Assembly (NCBI GenBank): GCA_907163345.1
Contig: CAJQUN010000024.1
Span: forward strand, 3,658,001 to 3,722,000
DNA length: 64,000 nucleotides
From: Haberlea rhodopensis
Lineage: Eukaryota > Streptophyta > Magnoliopsida > Lamiales > Gesneriaceae
Reading direction: 5' to 3'
Part shown: piece after piece, positions 1-11,231 of the stretch
Position numbering within the stretch: position 1 is the stretch's first letter
Layout of the letters: every line of letters starts with the position of its first letter
Notes under the pieces: generated by a model
Told to the model about the DNA's origin: nothing
The model's database searches: none
The model's input: only the letters and a program-made list of their open reading frames with translations
Program-made: the position numbers and the translations under genes

Positions 1-93
1 GATTTTTTTTTCAATTCTAGTATTTGTGTGTATGTGTATAAGTGTGTGTGTGTATATATATATACTGTTTGTTGCCTTTTGAGGTTTTTTAGT

Positions 94-771
94 TATGAGT
101 AATGAAGTACGTGCTTCTTTGCTCATTCTCAGAATTTACAGCTTGAAACTTGCAACGAAGAAGATGGCCCAGAGAAAAATTAACTGATGCACGAAAATTA
201 TAAAAAATAACTGGTGCACGAAAATTATTAACAAAAACTAGTGCACGAAAGATTGAAAATCATTAACAGCACGAAAAATGAAAATCAGTAACTGATGCAC
301 GAAAATTGAAAATCAGTAATTGATGCATGAAAATTAAAATCAGTCACTGATGCACGAAACATAGAAAAAATATGTGATGCGCGTACCATAATCGCAAGTG
401 GGTGATGCACGAACCATACAATTAAGTAAGTGATGCACGAACCATTTAATTTTGTGCACCAGTTATTTTATTTCGTGCACCAGTTTGTTTTTTGCAAATT
501 TTGTGCATCAGTTAATTAACACAAAGTTTGTGCATCAGTGTTGTATTTTCGTGCATTGGTGTTATATTTTCGTACACCAAGGTTATATTTTCGTGCACCA
601 GTTACTTTTTATAGTTTTTCGTGCACCAAGGTTATATTTTCGTGTACCAGTTACTTTTTTTATAATTTTCGTGCACCAGTTACTTTTTCTCTGGGTCATC
701 TTCGTTGCAATATCTTGTTGTCAGGTTGTAAATTTTGGAAATGAGCAAACAAGCACGGACACCAATGCATA
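94..771. mobile_element. Foldback (long inverted repeat) element with subrepeat arms
   Basis: The two halves are inverted copies that meet near 445-450. The left arm repeats TGATGCACGAAAATT-like units (about 185-440); the right arm repeats the complement, TTTTCGTGCACCAGTT-like (about 455-690). Outside the subrepeats the arms still match: TTGCAACGAAGAAGATGG at about 150 pairs with its near-complement at about 692-713, and TTTGCTCATT at about 117 pairs with the complement near 740. The transcript could form a hairpin with arms of about 340 nt. I see no transposase and no certain target-site duplication. It could be a foldback/MULE-derived non-autonomous element; that class is inference. ORFs across the right arm are by-products of the repeat. 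Confidence 0.75.
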
Positions 772-1640
772 CCTTACTTCTTCACCCATATGCATTAGTC
801 AAAGCCATGATAGATTTTTTTTAAAAAAAACACATACCAACAGACTTTCGCTATCTATAATTTATCATCGGTATTCAAATTTATAATTCACACACTCACA
901 GTATACACATACTATGGAATGTGCATAGCAGATCCAGAAATTATATGTACAGAGTAGTCCGAGATATTCTTCGATTCAAAAGAGATTCCAAATGCTACGA
1001 AAATTTAGATGCTTCGATTCAAACATATTTCATGTGCATAACATTTTAGCAAATAAATTTTAGGTCGGGGCGACGAGATGAGGCGACAAGATGATGAATA
1101 AAATAATGATCTGAGAATCGTCGAAAAATTGGAGATATTACGTGCAGAGAGGGAAAGAGATGACGTAAAGAGTTAATCTGAAATTAGGTTTAGAGTTTTT
1201 TTTGTAACTTAATGATATTTTGGGAACTAAAAAAGACCTTTGCAAACCAATTCTTTAAAAAGTGGACTTATGTGAATATAATTTTCTCCTAAGTGTATTT
1301 TTTGTAAACATTATTTTTTGCCAGACTTATTTGAATTAACTTTCTGAAAACAGCACCAACATGCAAAATGACTGAAATATCGATGATACTTTTAATAATT
1401 ATCCTAATATAGTCAATTACAATATTATCATCACATAATATTTGTACTTACATATTTATATTTTAATTTTATATCATATAATTTTTTTTTTAAAATTTAC
1501 ATAAAATTATATGTACATATATTGCGTGCCAAAAATCGCTGGTTAAAATAAATGTAAACAATTATAAACAAAGAAGGGATAAAGGGGCACTTTTTCCCAA
1601 CCGGCGCACCATATTTATTTTACAAACCCGACCCTGAAAG
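772..1640. other. Intergenic, AT-rich, upstream of PPR gene
   Basis: I see no coding region or clear repeat here. It is the upstream region of the PPR gene. A short GC-richer patch near 1060-1150 (CGGGGCGACGAG) has no obvious identity. Confidence 0.5.
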
Positions 1641-2766
1641 AGGAGCAGAGCACTAAAATTGGAGAGAATTAGGGATTCAATCTCGTTGTGCTCCCTTCAA
1701 TCTCACGGCGTTCTCTCCTACGTACCATACAGGTAAAAGTTGATGAAGTCTTCCCCATTGTCTTCCTTCGATTCATATTGACATTTAAGTTGGTGAACTT
1801 CTATTCTGTTTACTAATGATGAAGCATAACTGCCAAATGATGTTTGGGACATTGCGCAAGGGCTTTGATTTCCCTACGCTTATTTTACCCTGGGATAATG
1901 AAATAATCAGCATACATTTTATCCCTTCTGATGGCACTGGAATCAACCATTGAATGCAAACAAATCATTTTTCTATATTCTAGTACATTTGAGCTCTTTG
2001 TCACCCTTTTGTGGTGGATTGAATTATATATTGGTTAGCATTGGTTCCTGTAAATTGATTTTGTTCGTATTGTGAAGAAAACATGTTCAGATGATCCACG
2101 TAAGCATAGATTTGTTTGTATTGTGAAGAAAACATGTTCATATGATCCATGGAAGCATATTGTATCGGTGGTAGCTCTATCAACTATTTGTATCATCTAA
2201 GTGGGATGATAAAGGCAAAAGAGTTGGATGTTACTTCAAAATGGTCATTGATCTTAACATGGCAGATAAGTTATCATGATTGCCCCCTATGGGAGGTACA
2301 TATGGTGACGAGAGATTTCCTTCATGTAGCAGTCATTTGGTTCAACTAGAATATCTCTGTCATTTTTTCTAAGGCTACTTTTCTTAGTTTTCTGAATCAT
2401 GTTTGTGCATTTTTTGAGGTCATAATTATTATGAACACAACACATCAATCACAATTGGTTTTTACCCGTACTAGATGAACGTTGGAAGTTGGAATGTTGT
2501 ACGTCTGAGTTACTTTCTCTAAACTTATAATATCCCAGGTATTCCCATCTCCGACAAAGTGCCCTATGATTTAGTGTGAGAATTTGGTAAAAGTACTTTC
2601 TTAAATATATTCAATTCCAAAATATTTATTTTTATGCTATGAACCCCCTCGAATTGGATTACTAACCTATCGTAGAAGGACGTTTTATTCGGAAAGCAAA
2701 ATGTGCTCATTTAGAAAACCACAATATTTGTATAAACAACTCAATAAATTTATGTATGCGATGCAG
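1640..2766 (+). promoter_or_regulatory. Probable 5' UTR exon and leader intron of the PPR gene
   Basis: A good donor lies at 1732/1733 (ATACAG then GTAAAAG) after a pyrimidine-rich leader, and a plausible acceptor (GCGATGCAG) ends at 2766, 62 bases before the ATG at 2829. Between them there is no coding sequence in frame with the PPR ORF. This suggests a non-coding first exon (about 1640-1732) and a leader intron of about 1.03 kb. The acceptor is followed directly by GTGAGT, which itself looks like a donor. A 26-base direct repeat (TTGTATTGTGAAGAAAACAT core) occurs at 2070 and 2118 inside the intron. No transcript evidence is available. Confidence 0.45.
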
Positions 2767-2828
2767 GTGAGTAATCTGGGTCCTAAAAAGACTACAAGAA
2801 AACAAATAAAAAGGGAAGGCATATAGAG

Positions 2829-4256
2829 ATGGGCAGCAGATCAATAATGAAGTGGCCTCGGCAAGTTACAACATCTCTAGTTGAGCAACTGATTTGTTCT
2901 GAAAAGGACCTGGAGAAAGCAATTTCAATATTTGATGCTGCTACGGCAGAGTACTCTAATGGTTTCCATCATGACCAAAACACATTTGGTTTAATGATCA
3001 AGCGATTACTCTCTGCCAACAAATTCATGACAGCTGAGGATTTGCTTGATAGAATGAGAACAGAGAAGTGTAAGATCACTGAAAATATAATACTCTCTGT
3101 TTTGAGGGCCTATGCTAGGGTGCACAAGCCGCATGAAGTGGTGAGAGTTTTCAGGAAGATGAAGGAGTACGAGTGTGAACCCACAGCAAAATCTTATGTA
3201 ACAGTTTTTTCAGTTCTTGTCGATGAAAGTCAGCTAAAAATGGCGTTTGAGTTCTATCGATATATGAGGCGGACAGGAATCCCAGCTAGTGTTGCTTCTC
3301 TTAATGTTTTGATAAAAGCACTATGCAAGAGCAGGGGATCTGTGGATTCCGCTTTTCAGATATTTCGAGAGATGCCTAAACGTGGGCATATTCCGGATTC
3401 ATACACATATGGAACATTGATCTGCGGGCTGTGTAAATCTGGGAGAAATCTTGAAGCTAGAGAGTTTTTGCTTGAGATGGAGGCCAACGGTTGTTCACCC
3501 TCTGTTGTTACCTATAGTTTGCTGGTGCATGGGTTTTGCCAGACAAATAAATTGGATGAAGCAATGGAATTGCTCAAGGAGATGAAAAGCAAAGGCATTG
3601 AGCCCAATGTGTATACTTATAGTTCTCTTATTGATGGTTTTTGCAAGAACGGACATACTTCTCAGGCCATGAAACTGTTGGAGAGAATGATTCGGAAACG
3701 TCAAGTTCCAAATTTGATAACTTACAGTTCTTTAATTCATGGTTTCTGCAGCGAAGGTAAAGTACAAGCAGCAGTTCAGATTCTTGATAGAATAAAGCTT
3801 CAAGAATTGAAACCTGATGCAGGGCTGTACTCGAAAATAATCAACGCCTTCTGTGATATTAGCAAGTTCCAGGAAGCAGCAAACTTCCTTGATGAAATGG
3901 TCCTTTCAGGTATAACACCAAACCGTGTGACCTGGGGGCTTCATGTTAGGATACATAATCGAGTAGTTCAAGGTCTTTGTTCCGAGGGTAATCTTAATCA
4001 AGCTTTCCATCAGTACCTAAGCTTGCGTAGTAGGGGCATATCTATTGTGGCGACGACCTTTGAATCGCTTGTAGAATGTTCTTGCAGCAAAGGAGATTTG
4101 CACAAAGCTGCTCGAATTATGGATGAAATGATGGTCGACGGATGCATTCCAGATACGAGAACCTGGAATCGAATATTAGATGGTTTTTGGGACCGAAGAA
4201 AAGTTCGCGAAGCGGCCGAATTGATGCACTCTAAACTAATAGAAGAATTCATTTGA
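2829..4256 (+). CDS. P-class pentatricopeptide repeat protein (At5g46100-like)
   Basis: Single-exon ORF of 475 aa. From about residue 49 to 460 it is built of 35-residue PPR motifs; the clearest read VTYSLLVHGFCQTNKLDEAM and YTYSSLIDGFCKNGHTSQAM. No E, DYW or SMR domain follows, so it is a P-class protein, a class that binds organelle RNA and acts in its processing, stability or translation. Length and text, from MGSRSIMKW through MPKRGHIPDSYTYGTLI to the GITPNRVTW region, resemble Arabidopsis At5g46100 (also about 470 aa), so orthology is likely. The first ATG is used because the family starts with the same MGSR sequence. The N-terminus is not a classic transit peptide. The RNA target cannot be told from sequence. 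Confidence 0.93.
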   Translation: MGSRSIMKWPRQVTTSLVEQLICSEKDLEKAISIFDAATAEYSNGFHHDQNTFGLMIKRLLSANKFMTAEDLLDRMRTEKCKITENIILSVLRAYARVHKPHEVVRVFRKMKEYECEPTAKSYVTVFSVLVDESQLKMAFEFYRYMRRTGIPASVASLNVLIKALCKSRGSVDSAFQIFREMPKRGHIPDSYTYGTLICGLCKSGRNLEAREFLLEMEANGCSPSVVTYSLLVHGFCQTNKLDEAMELLKEMKSKGIEPNVYTYSSLIDGFCKNGHTSQAMKLLERMIRKRQVPNLITYSSLIHGFCSEGKVQAAVQILDRIKLQELKPDAGLYSKIINAFCDISKFQEAANFLDEMVLSGITPNRVTWGLHVRIHNRVVQGLCSEGNLNQAFHQYLSLRSRGISIVATTFESLVECSCSKGDLHKAARIMDEMMVDGCIPDTRTWNRILDGFWDRRKVREAAELMHSKLIEEFI

Positions 4257-4363
4257 AAATATGAGATGTCAAATTCTTCAAGAAGTATAGATTAATTTTA
4301 TCGTTCTTCTTGTATGTGTACTTACTCATTGTAGGAATTTTTCATACGGAGAGACCCAAACAA

Positions 4364-4369
<6 letters not shown>

Positions 4370-4395
<26 letters not shown>
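4370..4395. repeat. (TA)n microsatellite
   Basis: Uninterrupted TA dinucleotide run about 110 bases after the PPR stop codon, probably in or just beyond the 3' UTR. Confidence 0.9.
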
Positions 4396-5368
4396 TACTG
4401 CTATATAATGAGTGTTTAAGAGTTTACTATTATGATGAATAGTATAACAGTAAATGATTACTTGAGCTCCGTATATTAATCCAATTTTGTGTAGGTTATA
4501 CTGAGTTCTCGTCCAATTTCACCCCATTTCATTGTTGTGTTGGAACTTTGATGCTAAATGAAGCAAATCGAAATACACAACTTGATGTTAAATAAAGGAA
4601 ATAGAAATACACTAACAAAAGACTTACAACAATAATAATGTCTAAACTGTTAAGATATCTTCACAGCAGATAAGGGAAAATAATCTCTGACGAGGTCACA
4701 GCAAGTCGTGTGCCCGTAAACTCAAATTTGCCCACCTATAAGCTTCTGGCCTCCTGGATAAATGAGTTCCAAGGTACAAAGTCCAATCACTTCTGTTCGA
4801 ATTGAAGCAGAATTCCGAGCAGACTCTTCGAACACTGGTGTGTAGTGTGCAACACTCTCAAATATGAAAGTATGAATGACGAATGATTTTTCGGATGCTT
4901 TGAAGAATGGAGACCTCCCAAAGGTCTCAGAAAATAAATTGTGATGCTCAGCAATTAATCTGAAGTTAGAGGAGGTGAAAAGTCAATAATGCGAATAGAC
5001 TTCAGAAATCCGTGTAGCAAAAAGATAGGGTTGTCTTCGCGGCAGCGACACGCGCGACGCGGCAATGCGAGCCGAGCCGACAGACAGACGACACACGAGA
5101 GACACACCTCTTTTCCACTTGATTACACTATATTGATTTGTTCTCAATATAAACAAATCCCAATTATTTCAAAATCCCAATATGGAATTTTTAGTCAATT
5201 GCTAATTTAATATTCACTTACCAAAATTTGTTCTCATAAACAAAAAAAAAATTTGTGCTTCTCATTACTCCTACATTTTCTTCACCTATAAAGCATGAAA
5301 GACAAGATAGGATAAAAATATCTTTTCAGTGCCAAGCTAACTGGTATATATATAAATATAAACAAACA

Positions 5369-5371
<3 letters not shown>
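4396..5371. other. Intergenic, possible degenerate LTR remnant
   Basis: No gene recognised. TGTTGGAAC at 4538 looks like the edge of a copia-type LTR, and the text at 4690-4830 has the dense mixed composition of LTR DNA, but I could not find the other end. A GC-rich patch at 5030-5110 (cgcggcagcgacacgcgcga and following) contrasts with its AT-rich surroundings. The ORF at 4989-5210 has no recognisable protein content. Confidence 0.25.

Positions 5372-5408
<37 letters not shown>
5372..5408. repeat. (AT)n microsatellite
   Basis: AT dinucleotide run. The antisense ORF over it is low complexity (alternating Tyr-Ile) and not a gene. Confidence 0.9.
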
Positions 5409-5412
<4 letters not shown>

Positions 5413-6134
5413 TGTGGATCTTGGATAATATTTGCAATTATGAAAAGATAAAATATCAATAGACAGTAGAAGGAGATACTTTGTGAAATTTCTGTAGGAC
5501 AAAGAAAATATGAAATTCAGTTTTAAATTAAATTTTTTCAATGAAAAGTCTTATAAAATTAATAAATAAATAATTATAATTAATGTTATACGTGCATTTG
5601 ACAAATTCTGACAAAACATTTAAATAATAATAATAATAAATAAATAAAAGTTCAAAAATTAAGATTTATTTCATTCATTATTATGATGATTTATTAGTAT
5701 ATTATAAAAAAATTTACTTGATAATACAATAGGAGTTTATTTGAGTTAAATAACTGGCTTCGTTAATTTATTTGGTTATTTCTGTATTTCTGTTGGCAAA
5801 TGTAATTTATATATTAATAATTCATTATAAATAGTATTATTCCAGAAACTATAATAACAGGTTAAATGATAAATGATTAAGAAAAAGCCAAATAGTTTAG
5901 TAACTCCATTAATTTTTTTCTACTTATGTTGAATTTTTATTTGAATGTTTGTATTTCAAATATTAGTAATGAGAAATATACGAAATTTGTTGATGATTAT
6001 TGTATTAGTTAGTTGATTTTGATAATTGGTTACTTGATTGATTTTGTTATTATTGTGAGCATATTTAATAAAATATATAGATGACAATATTTCTTTAGAA
6101 AAGATACACTCTAGTATCTATAACCTAAGTCACA
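5409..6134. other. AT-rich intergenic DNA
   Basis: Very AT-rich with short TAA/TTA runs. No gene, RNA or bounded repeat seen. Confidence 0.6.
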
Positions 6135-6942
6135 TAAGTCCGATGTATGGGCGGGTGTGGATGCACGAATGCGTCAATTTTTCAAAAATTTGAGTGCGGG
6201 TGCGCCTTAATGATCCTATTAAAAAATAAATAAATAAATAAATATAAATATATATATATATAGACATACACACTGATGAAATAAAGAAAACATACATAAT
6301 ATACATCATATTTAACAAATTTACTTCGTTATTGTATTATTTACAAATATACAATAAGAACACATACACACACACATATTGATGAAATAAAGTTAAGCAT
6401 ACCTAATACGTATCATGCTTGACAAACTTACATCATTAATTATTTATAATGCAATTCAAATATTTTATTGATCGCTCTTCTAATAAGAAAATTGTTCCCG
6501 GAAAAATATATTTTAGAGAGTGGAAAATGAAAATGAATTATTAATATTTGGTCATAAGATAATGAATTCGAAAAATAAAACCAAATATTATCTATGTATT
6601 TCAACATGTTTTGTAATATTATTAATTTATTAAAAATGACTTATATTATTTTAGGAGAATTATGAATGTCTAACATTTAAGTTCACGTCTTAGTAAAACT
6701 TAATACATTACTTAATAAAACTTAGTCTTAAAGCGCTGTATGCGTACTTGATGAGCCAGATCACGACCAGTGTGTTAGTGCGCGACTTAGTAAAACTTAG
6801 TGTTTCTTAAAGCGCGCACAAGCACTCAATGCGTCAGTGCGAGACCGGGGCACCAGTGCGCGACTTAGTAAAAGGAGGATTATGTGACTTAGTCTATAAC
6901 TACTATAAAGTGAGAGGTTGGGATACCGAGTCACATAATCAT

Positions 6943-7445
6943 TAGGGGTGAGCAAAAGTTCAGTTCAACCGAACAAACCGAGTAAAACGAATTAATTTGA
7001 AAATTCGGTTCGGTTATTTTGGAAATTCGGTTTTGATTTTTTAAAAAATCGATTAATTCAGTTTCGGTTTTCATTTTAAAAATATCGGTGAACCGAATTT
7101 ACCGAAATATTTAATTTTTTATTATTTGTTAAAAAATATAAAAAAATTACATTTTTTTATTTTTTTTAAAAAACAATTATTATCATTCTTTATTTAAAAC
7201 TTTTTTACATATTTAAAATCAAAAAATCTAAATTTTTTAATTTTTAAAATCAAATTATCTATTTTTAAATTTTTTTTTTTAAAAATATTGGTTAATTCGG
7301 TTACCGACCGAAATAACCGATTTTTAATCGGTTTGGTCGGTTCGGTTTAAAAGTGAAATTCGGTCGGTTCGGTTAGACGAAAATAAATTCTATCGGTTCG
7401 CTTTTTTGAAAATTCGGTTCGATTTTAACCGATTGCACACCCCTA
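6943..7445. mobile_element. hAT-type MITE, 503 bp, nested
   Basis: Terminal inverted repeats TAGGGGTGAGCAA and the complement of TTGCACACCCCTA differ at one of 13 positions. The element is flanked on both sides by the 8-bp duplication ATAATCAT (6935-6942 and 7446-7453). An 8-bp duplication with TAGGG-type ends is the signature of hAT elements. The interior is AT-rich with GGTTCGGTT/AACCGAA stretches and no ORF. It inserted into the centre of the larger foldback element, so it is the younger of the two. Confidence 0.9.
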
Positions 7446-8462
7446 ATAATCATCATAAAATATGCATGTAGTGGCGCTCAAGTCGCTATCTGGCACATTG
7501 AGTGTGCGTGTGACGCTTTAAGGTGCACTAAATTTTACTAAGTCGATCACTAAATTTATTAAGTCGTGCACTGAGTTTCATTAAGTCATGCACTAAGTTT
7601 ACTAAGTTGTGCACTAAGTTTTATTAAGTCACACACTAAGTTTAACTAAATCGCGCACTACGTTTCACTAAGTCGTGTTCTAAGTTTCACTAAATCACGG
7701 GCTATTTTTCAAATCTTCTTAATTCTCCGAGTTTTTAGGCTCAGATTAATTTTCATGGTTCTCTACCACTGGTAAGAAAATTCTATTAGACGAACTCGAT
7801 GCATAGTATATGCTATTCTGTAATGACTACATTAAAAGACATAATAATATATGAAAGAAAAAATTTTGAGAAAAGAAAGTAGAGCAGATTCTATAATTTT
7901 GAGATAGTTTTAGGGAGAAAACATTTGATATCATGAGTTTTTTTTTGTATGAAAATTAATAGAATGAACTTTATAGATATAATATTATTTTTATTGAGTT
8001 AATTTAATTGTTTATATTATAAATTTCGTAAAGATATAGTATAATTCTCCGTAAATATATGAGTCATTGTTAATAAACTCATATTATTACCAAACATGCT
8101 GAAACACGGAAATAATGTTTGATTTCATTTTTTGAATTCTTTAGTTAATGTTTTAAATAAAATCAAATATTAATACCTCATTTTCATTTTCATTCTCTAG
8201 AATTTATTTTCGGAAACAATAATAGTCTATACTAGGAGAAGATCGAATAAAATATTTGAATTGCATTGTTATCACTGGCTATAACTTTTTGTAAAGTTGC
8301 AATCTTTAGATCCTGCACATATGGTTTAATTCTAATGCTTTTTAAGAATAACAAAATTGCAAACGACAATTTTGTTAAGAATTTTATATTGTAAATTTGT
8401 AAATAATACAATAATTATTTAAGTTTGTCAAAAATTATATATATTAGGTATATTTTATATTA

Positions 8463-8486
8463 TAATATATATATATATATATATAT
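8463..8486. repeat. (AT)n microsatellite
   Basis: Short AT dinucleotide run inside the right arm of the foldback element. Confidence 0.75.
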
Positions 8487-8580
8487 GTGTGTATTCTTTT
8501 GCAATGCATATTAGAGCGCACCACACTCAATTTTTTCAAGCATTCGTATATGCACACCTACACCCGCATATGCCTATTTA

Positions 8581-9925
8581 AACATTCCACTAATTATTAT
8601 TAATATCATTAATACCTTAGGGTTTGTTGTGATAAGAGAGATCTTCATGATTATATCATTAGCATGAAATTAGGTTATTCTTATATGTACGAGTCCTGCA
8701 AACATCAAAACATATAGATTTATAGATATACACAGATACATATTCATATGTATTGGTATATGGTAGGATCGAGTACATACAAGAATTTCCTGATGAAATT
8801 AGGTGCCGGATGCTTCACCTGGTTTGAAAAGTAAATGTTCGAACGAAACAATTTAGAGGCGGGGTCCGTTGTCGCTGCCTCGTTGGCAGCTTACCCTGCT
8901 TTAATGTCAGGTCCCCCGCTGTCTGTTTTGGTAGGCATCCGTTACATCTGACAGCGTTTTGAGTTTTTTTGAAAAAAAAATTAATTAATTTTATTAAAAA
9001 ACCATCATTATTATATTAATTAAAATAAATAAGCTAGCTCACGTTTTCATTACACGTGACATACTCGTGTTTACATCGCAGCTTACGTCTTTCCAATTGA
9101 TACATGAAAATCAAGCTTCGTGACCAAATGCTAAAAAAATAACGTCATTATCACTATAATTTAGATTTGACAATCAATTTGAGTTAACAAATACTTCAAT
9201 TAAGAAAACTTATATCACTAAAGAGTTTTTTTTAAGTGAACTTCTCAGCATAAAAACAGAATTAGTTTGCGTTTAAATATCTTAGTAATGATATCGCTTC
9301 AAACTCCACAAATCTTTAAATTCGTTTATTGAATTTGACACAATTCCAATACCACTTTTCACGATAATTTCTTGCATTACATCAAATTAAATAACGTAGG
9401 ACCAGAATCCAACCGCATTCTTCATACAAAAACTGAGATTAAGACATGATTTACCAACAGCAGCTTAATGGGATCACAAATAATTGATGTTCAAACTAAT
9501 TTACACATAAATCAAGTGATTTATGTGTTAATTGAATCCATAACAAGTAAAATCTCCGAGTAAATAAACTAATACAACTTTCCAAAACCATTTGAAAAAT
9601 CATAATCGAAACTACGCCACGCTCTCTTTCTTAAAGCTTCGCAAGCTCTTGCCTTACAACTCCTGCTCTCTGTAGTTCAAAGTAACATCAGCTAAGACTT
9701 ATAGGCTAGAATAATTATCTTTATGCCCAAGTATAAAGCCATCGGATAGATTTCAACTCGAAACAGCTACAAAATGATCAAAAAGAAAAGCAAAAAGTAG
9801 GCACCGAATATGTAAGTGGTTCCTACCCTTTCAAATAACACCGGTTCAATTTTCATGAGGTAAGTATTATTCAATTCATATTCCTTGTTTTAGTCATTTC
9901 CCTTTACATACATAGCATACTTGAA
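8581..9925. other. Intergenic region
   Basis: No coding region seen. A GC-richer island at 8850-8960 (GTCGCTGCCTCGTTGGCAGC and following) has a small local inverted repeat but no identity. The stretch up to 9925 would lie downstream of the RPL14-like pseudogene. Confidence 0.45.
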
Positions 9926-9929
9926 CAAC

Positions 9930-11231
9930 GCTAAGAAATAGCTATGGTGAGCGTTTTGAATCTGTCAAAATCATTCAAGGACGCCCTTCTCTTTTGCACG
10001 ATCATCTTCCTCCCCACGAACTCTTTTCCCAGTTGCCCATGACATCTGAAAGAAACGACTCCACGCTTCACATTAAAATCAATGAAATCGAGTGATATAA
10101 GTGCTATATTTGCTTGTGTTTTCCAGAAATGTTCTGATTTCTGTAAAACGTGACTCACAGAACAATTCTAAAAAACTTACTTATTTTTAACAAGATTAAA
10201 CAGACCAATACATTCTGACTGTATGTGGCTCACAATCTACAGAAGAAAATGTCTATTACGAAAAATATAATCAAGCATACACCAAATTCCTCAATTAAAT
10301 TCTGGAGATACTTTAAAGAAAACGTTGCCTAAGATTACTAGGAACATTACCAAACACCACCAAGGCTTTCAAATTCAAAGAATACACACCAGCAGCCTCC
10401 ATAGTTAATGAGTGTCATCTTCTTTGGCACCCTTTTGATGTCAATCTTGATGTCTGTAAGCGAAAGCCTCTTAAAGTTCATTTGGCTTCGTACCATGTCA
10501 GGTGAATCCACTAGAGCCTGTCATTGGATAAACTCATCAGAATCAGAAATTACAATGCAATTGATCAAGACATTATCCACAAAGAGAAAAATGATCCAAC
10601 TAAATTCAAGCCCCTCTGACACCACGAGAGTAAAATGTAGCTAAAATTCGAGTGTCCTTAGATTAATTGTCAATCAAAACAAGAAAAACGGTTTCCATTC
10701 CTCTTCATTTCAAATTGAACACCGAAATTATGAATGCCAAAGCAATGTCAATGCCTCATAAGCTCATCAAAATTCAACAAGTCAAAAAAGACAAATGCTA
10801 ATTCTTGATTAAGGAATTTCATGCAACAAGATAATTAACAACTGAAGCTGCTAACTTAGCTAGACTAATCTAAAATAGACAACCACCAACAAAAAGCACA
10901 GACAAAATATTCATAGCATAAATTCCAAAACCTTAATCCAAATCCAACATCGAGCAAAAATACCTTCGCAGTAATCCAAATCATACCAGTAAAAAGATTA
11001 ACCGAAAACGGAATCACGAGGTCGTAAGGCAGTAGAAAATAAGTAAACAAAAAATAAGCATACTTGGTTCTGGTCGATGACGTCAACGATGACGGCAAGC
11101 TTTTTAGTAGTTGGGTGTACACTTAAATAGTTGTCTACCTTCTCATTCTCAATTCTTCCGTCATCTTTCCCCTGAGGTGCGAGTGGAGCAAAGTCGTTAT
11201 ATGGTTCAAATGCCCCATTCCTGAACTCCAT
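9930..11231 (-). pseudogene. RPL14: 60S ribosomal protein L14 (eL14) pseudogene, introns retained
   Basis: Three exon remnants in gene order on the minus strand: 11231-11064 ends KKLAVIVDVIDQNQ; 10517-10390 reads ALVDSPDMVRSQMNFKRLSL then TDIKIDIKRVPKK; 10045-9930 holds RKMIVQKRRASLNDFDRFK. These match the usual eL14 sequence. Donor and acceptor sites sit where the family has introns (QNR/ALVD and the DV codon), so this is a duplicated copy, not a retrocopy. It is broken: about two bases are missing after TLI near 10402, leading to a stop across the exon 2/3 junction; one base is missing in the SSWGRK region near 10012; the first exon has an unrelated N-terminus in place of the usual FKRYVEIGRVAL; and the C-terminus after DRFK is lost. 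Confidence 0.82.

Larger units (their letters stand above)
6135..8580. mobile_element. Large foldback element, about 2.4 kb
   Basis: Long terminal inverted repeats. The GCGGGTGTGGATGCACGAAT region at about 6150 matches the complement of about 8530-8570. ATTCAAATATTTTATTGATC at about 6455 matches the complement near 8250, and the AAAATGAAAATGA region near 6525 matches the complement near 8190. Nearer the centre the arms become subrepeats: left units contain GCGCGACTTAGTAAAACTTAG (6690-6880), right units contain the complement CACTAAGTTTTACTAAGTCG (7520-7700). No transposase ORF is present. A separate hAT MITE sits near the middle. A target-site duplication could not be fixed because the outer edges have diverged. 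Confidence 0.7.

Noticed and set aside
452..886. 144-codon ORF with repeated FVHQ-type residues
   Set aside because: It is the translation of the foldback subrepeats (CGTGCACCAG); periodic residues mirror the DNA repeat, and there is no family similarity.
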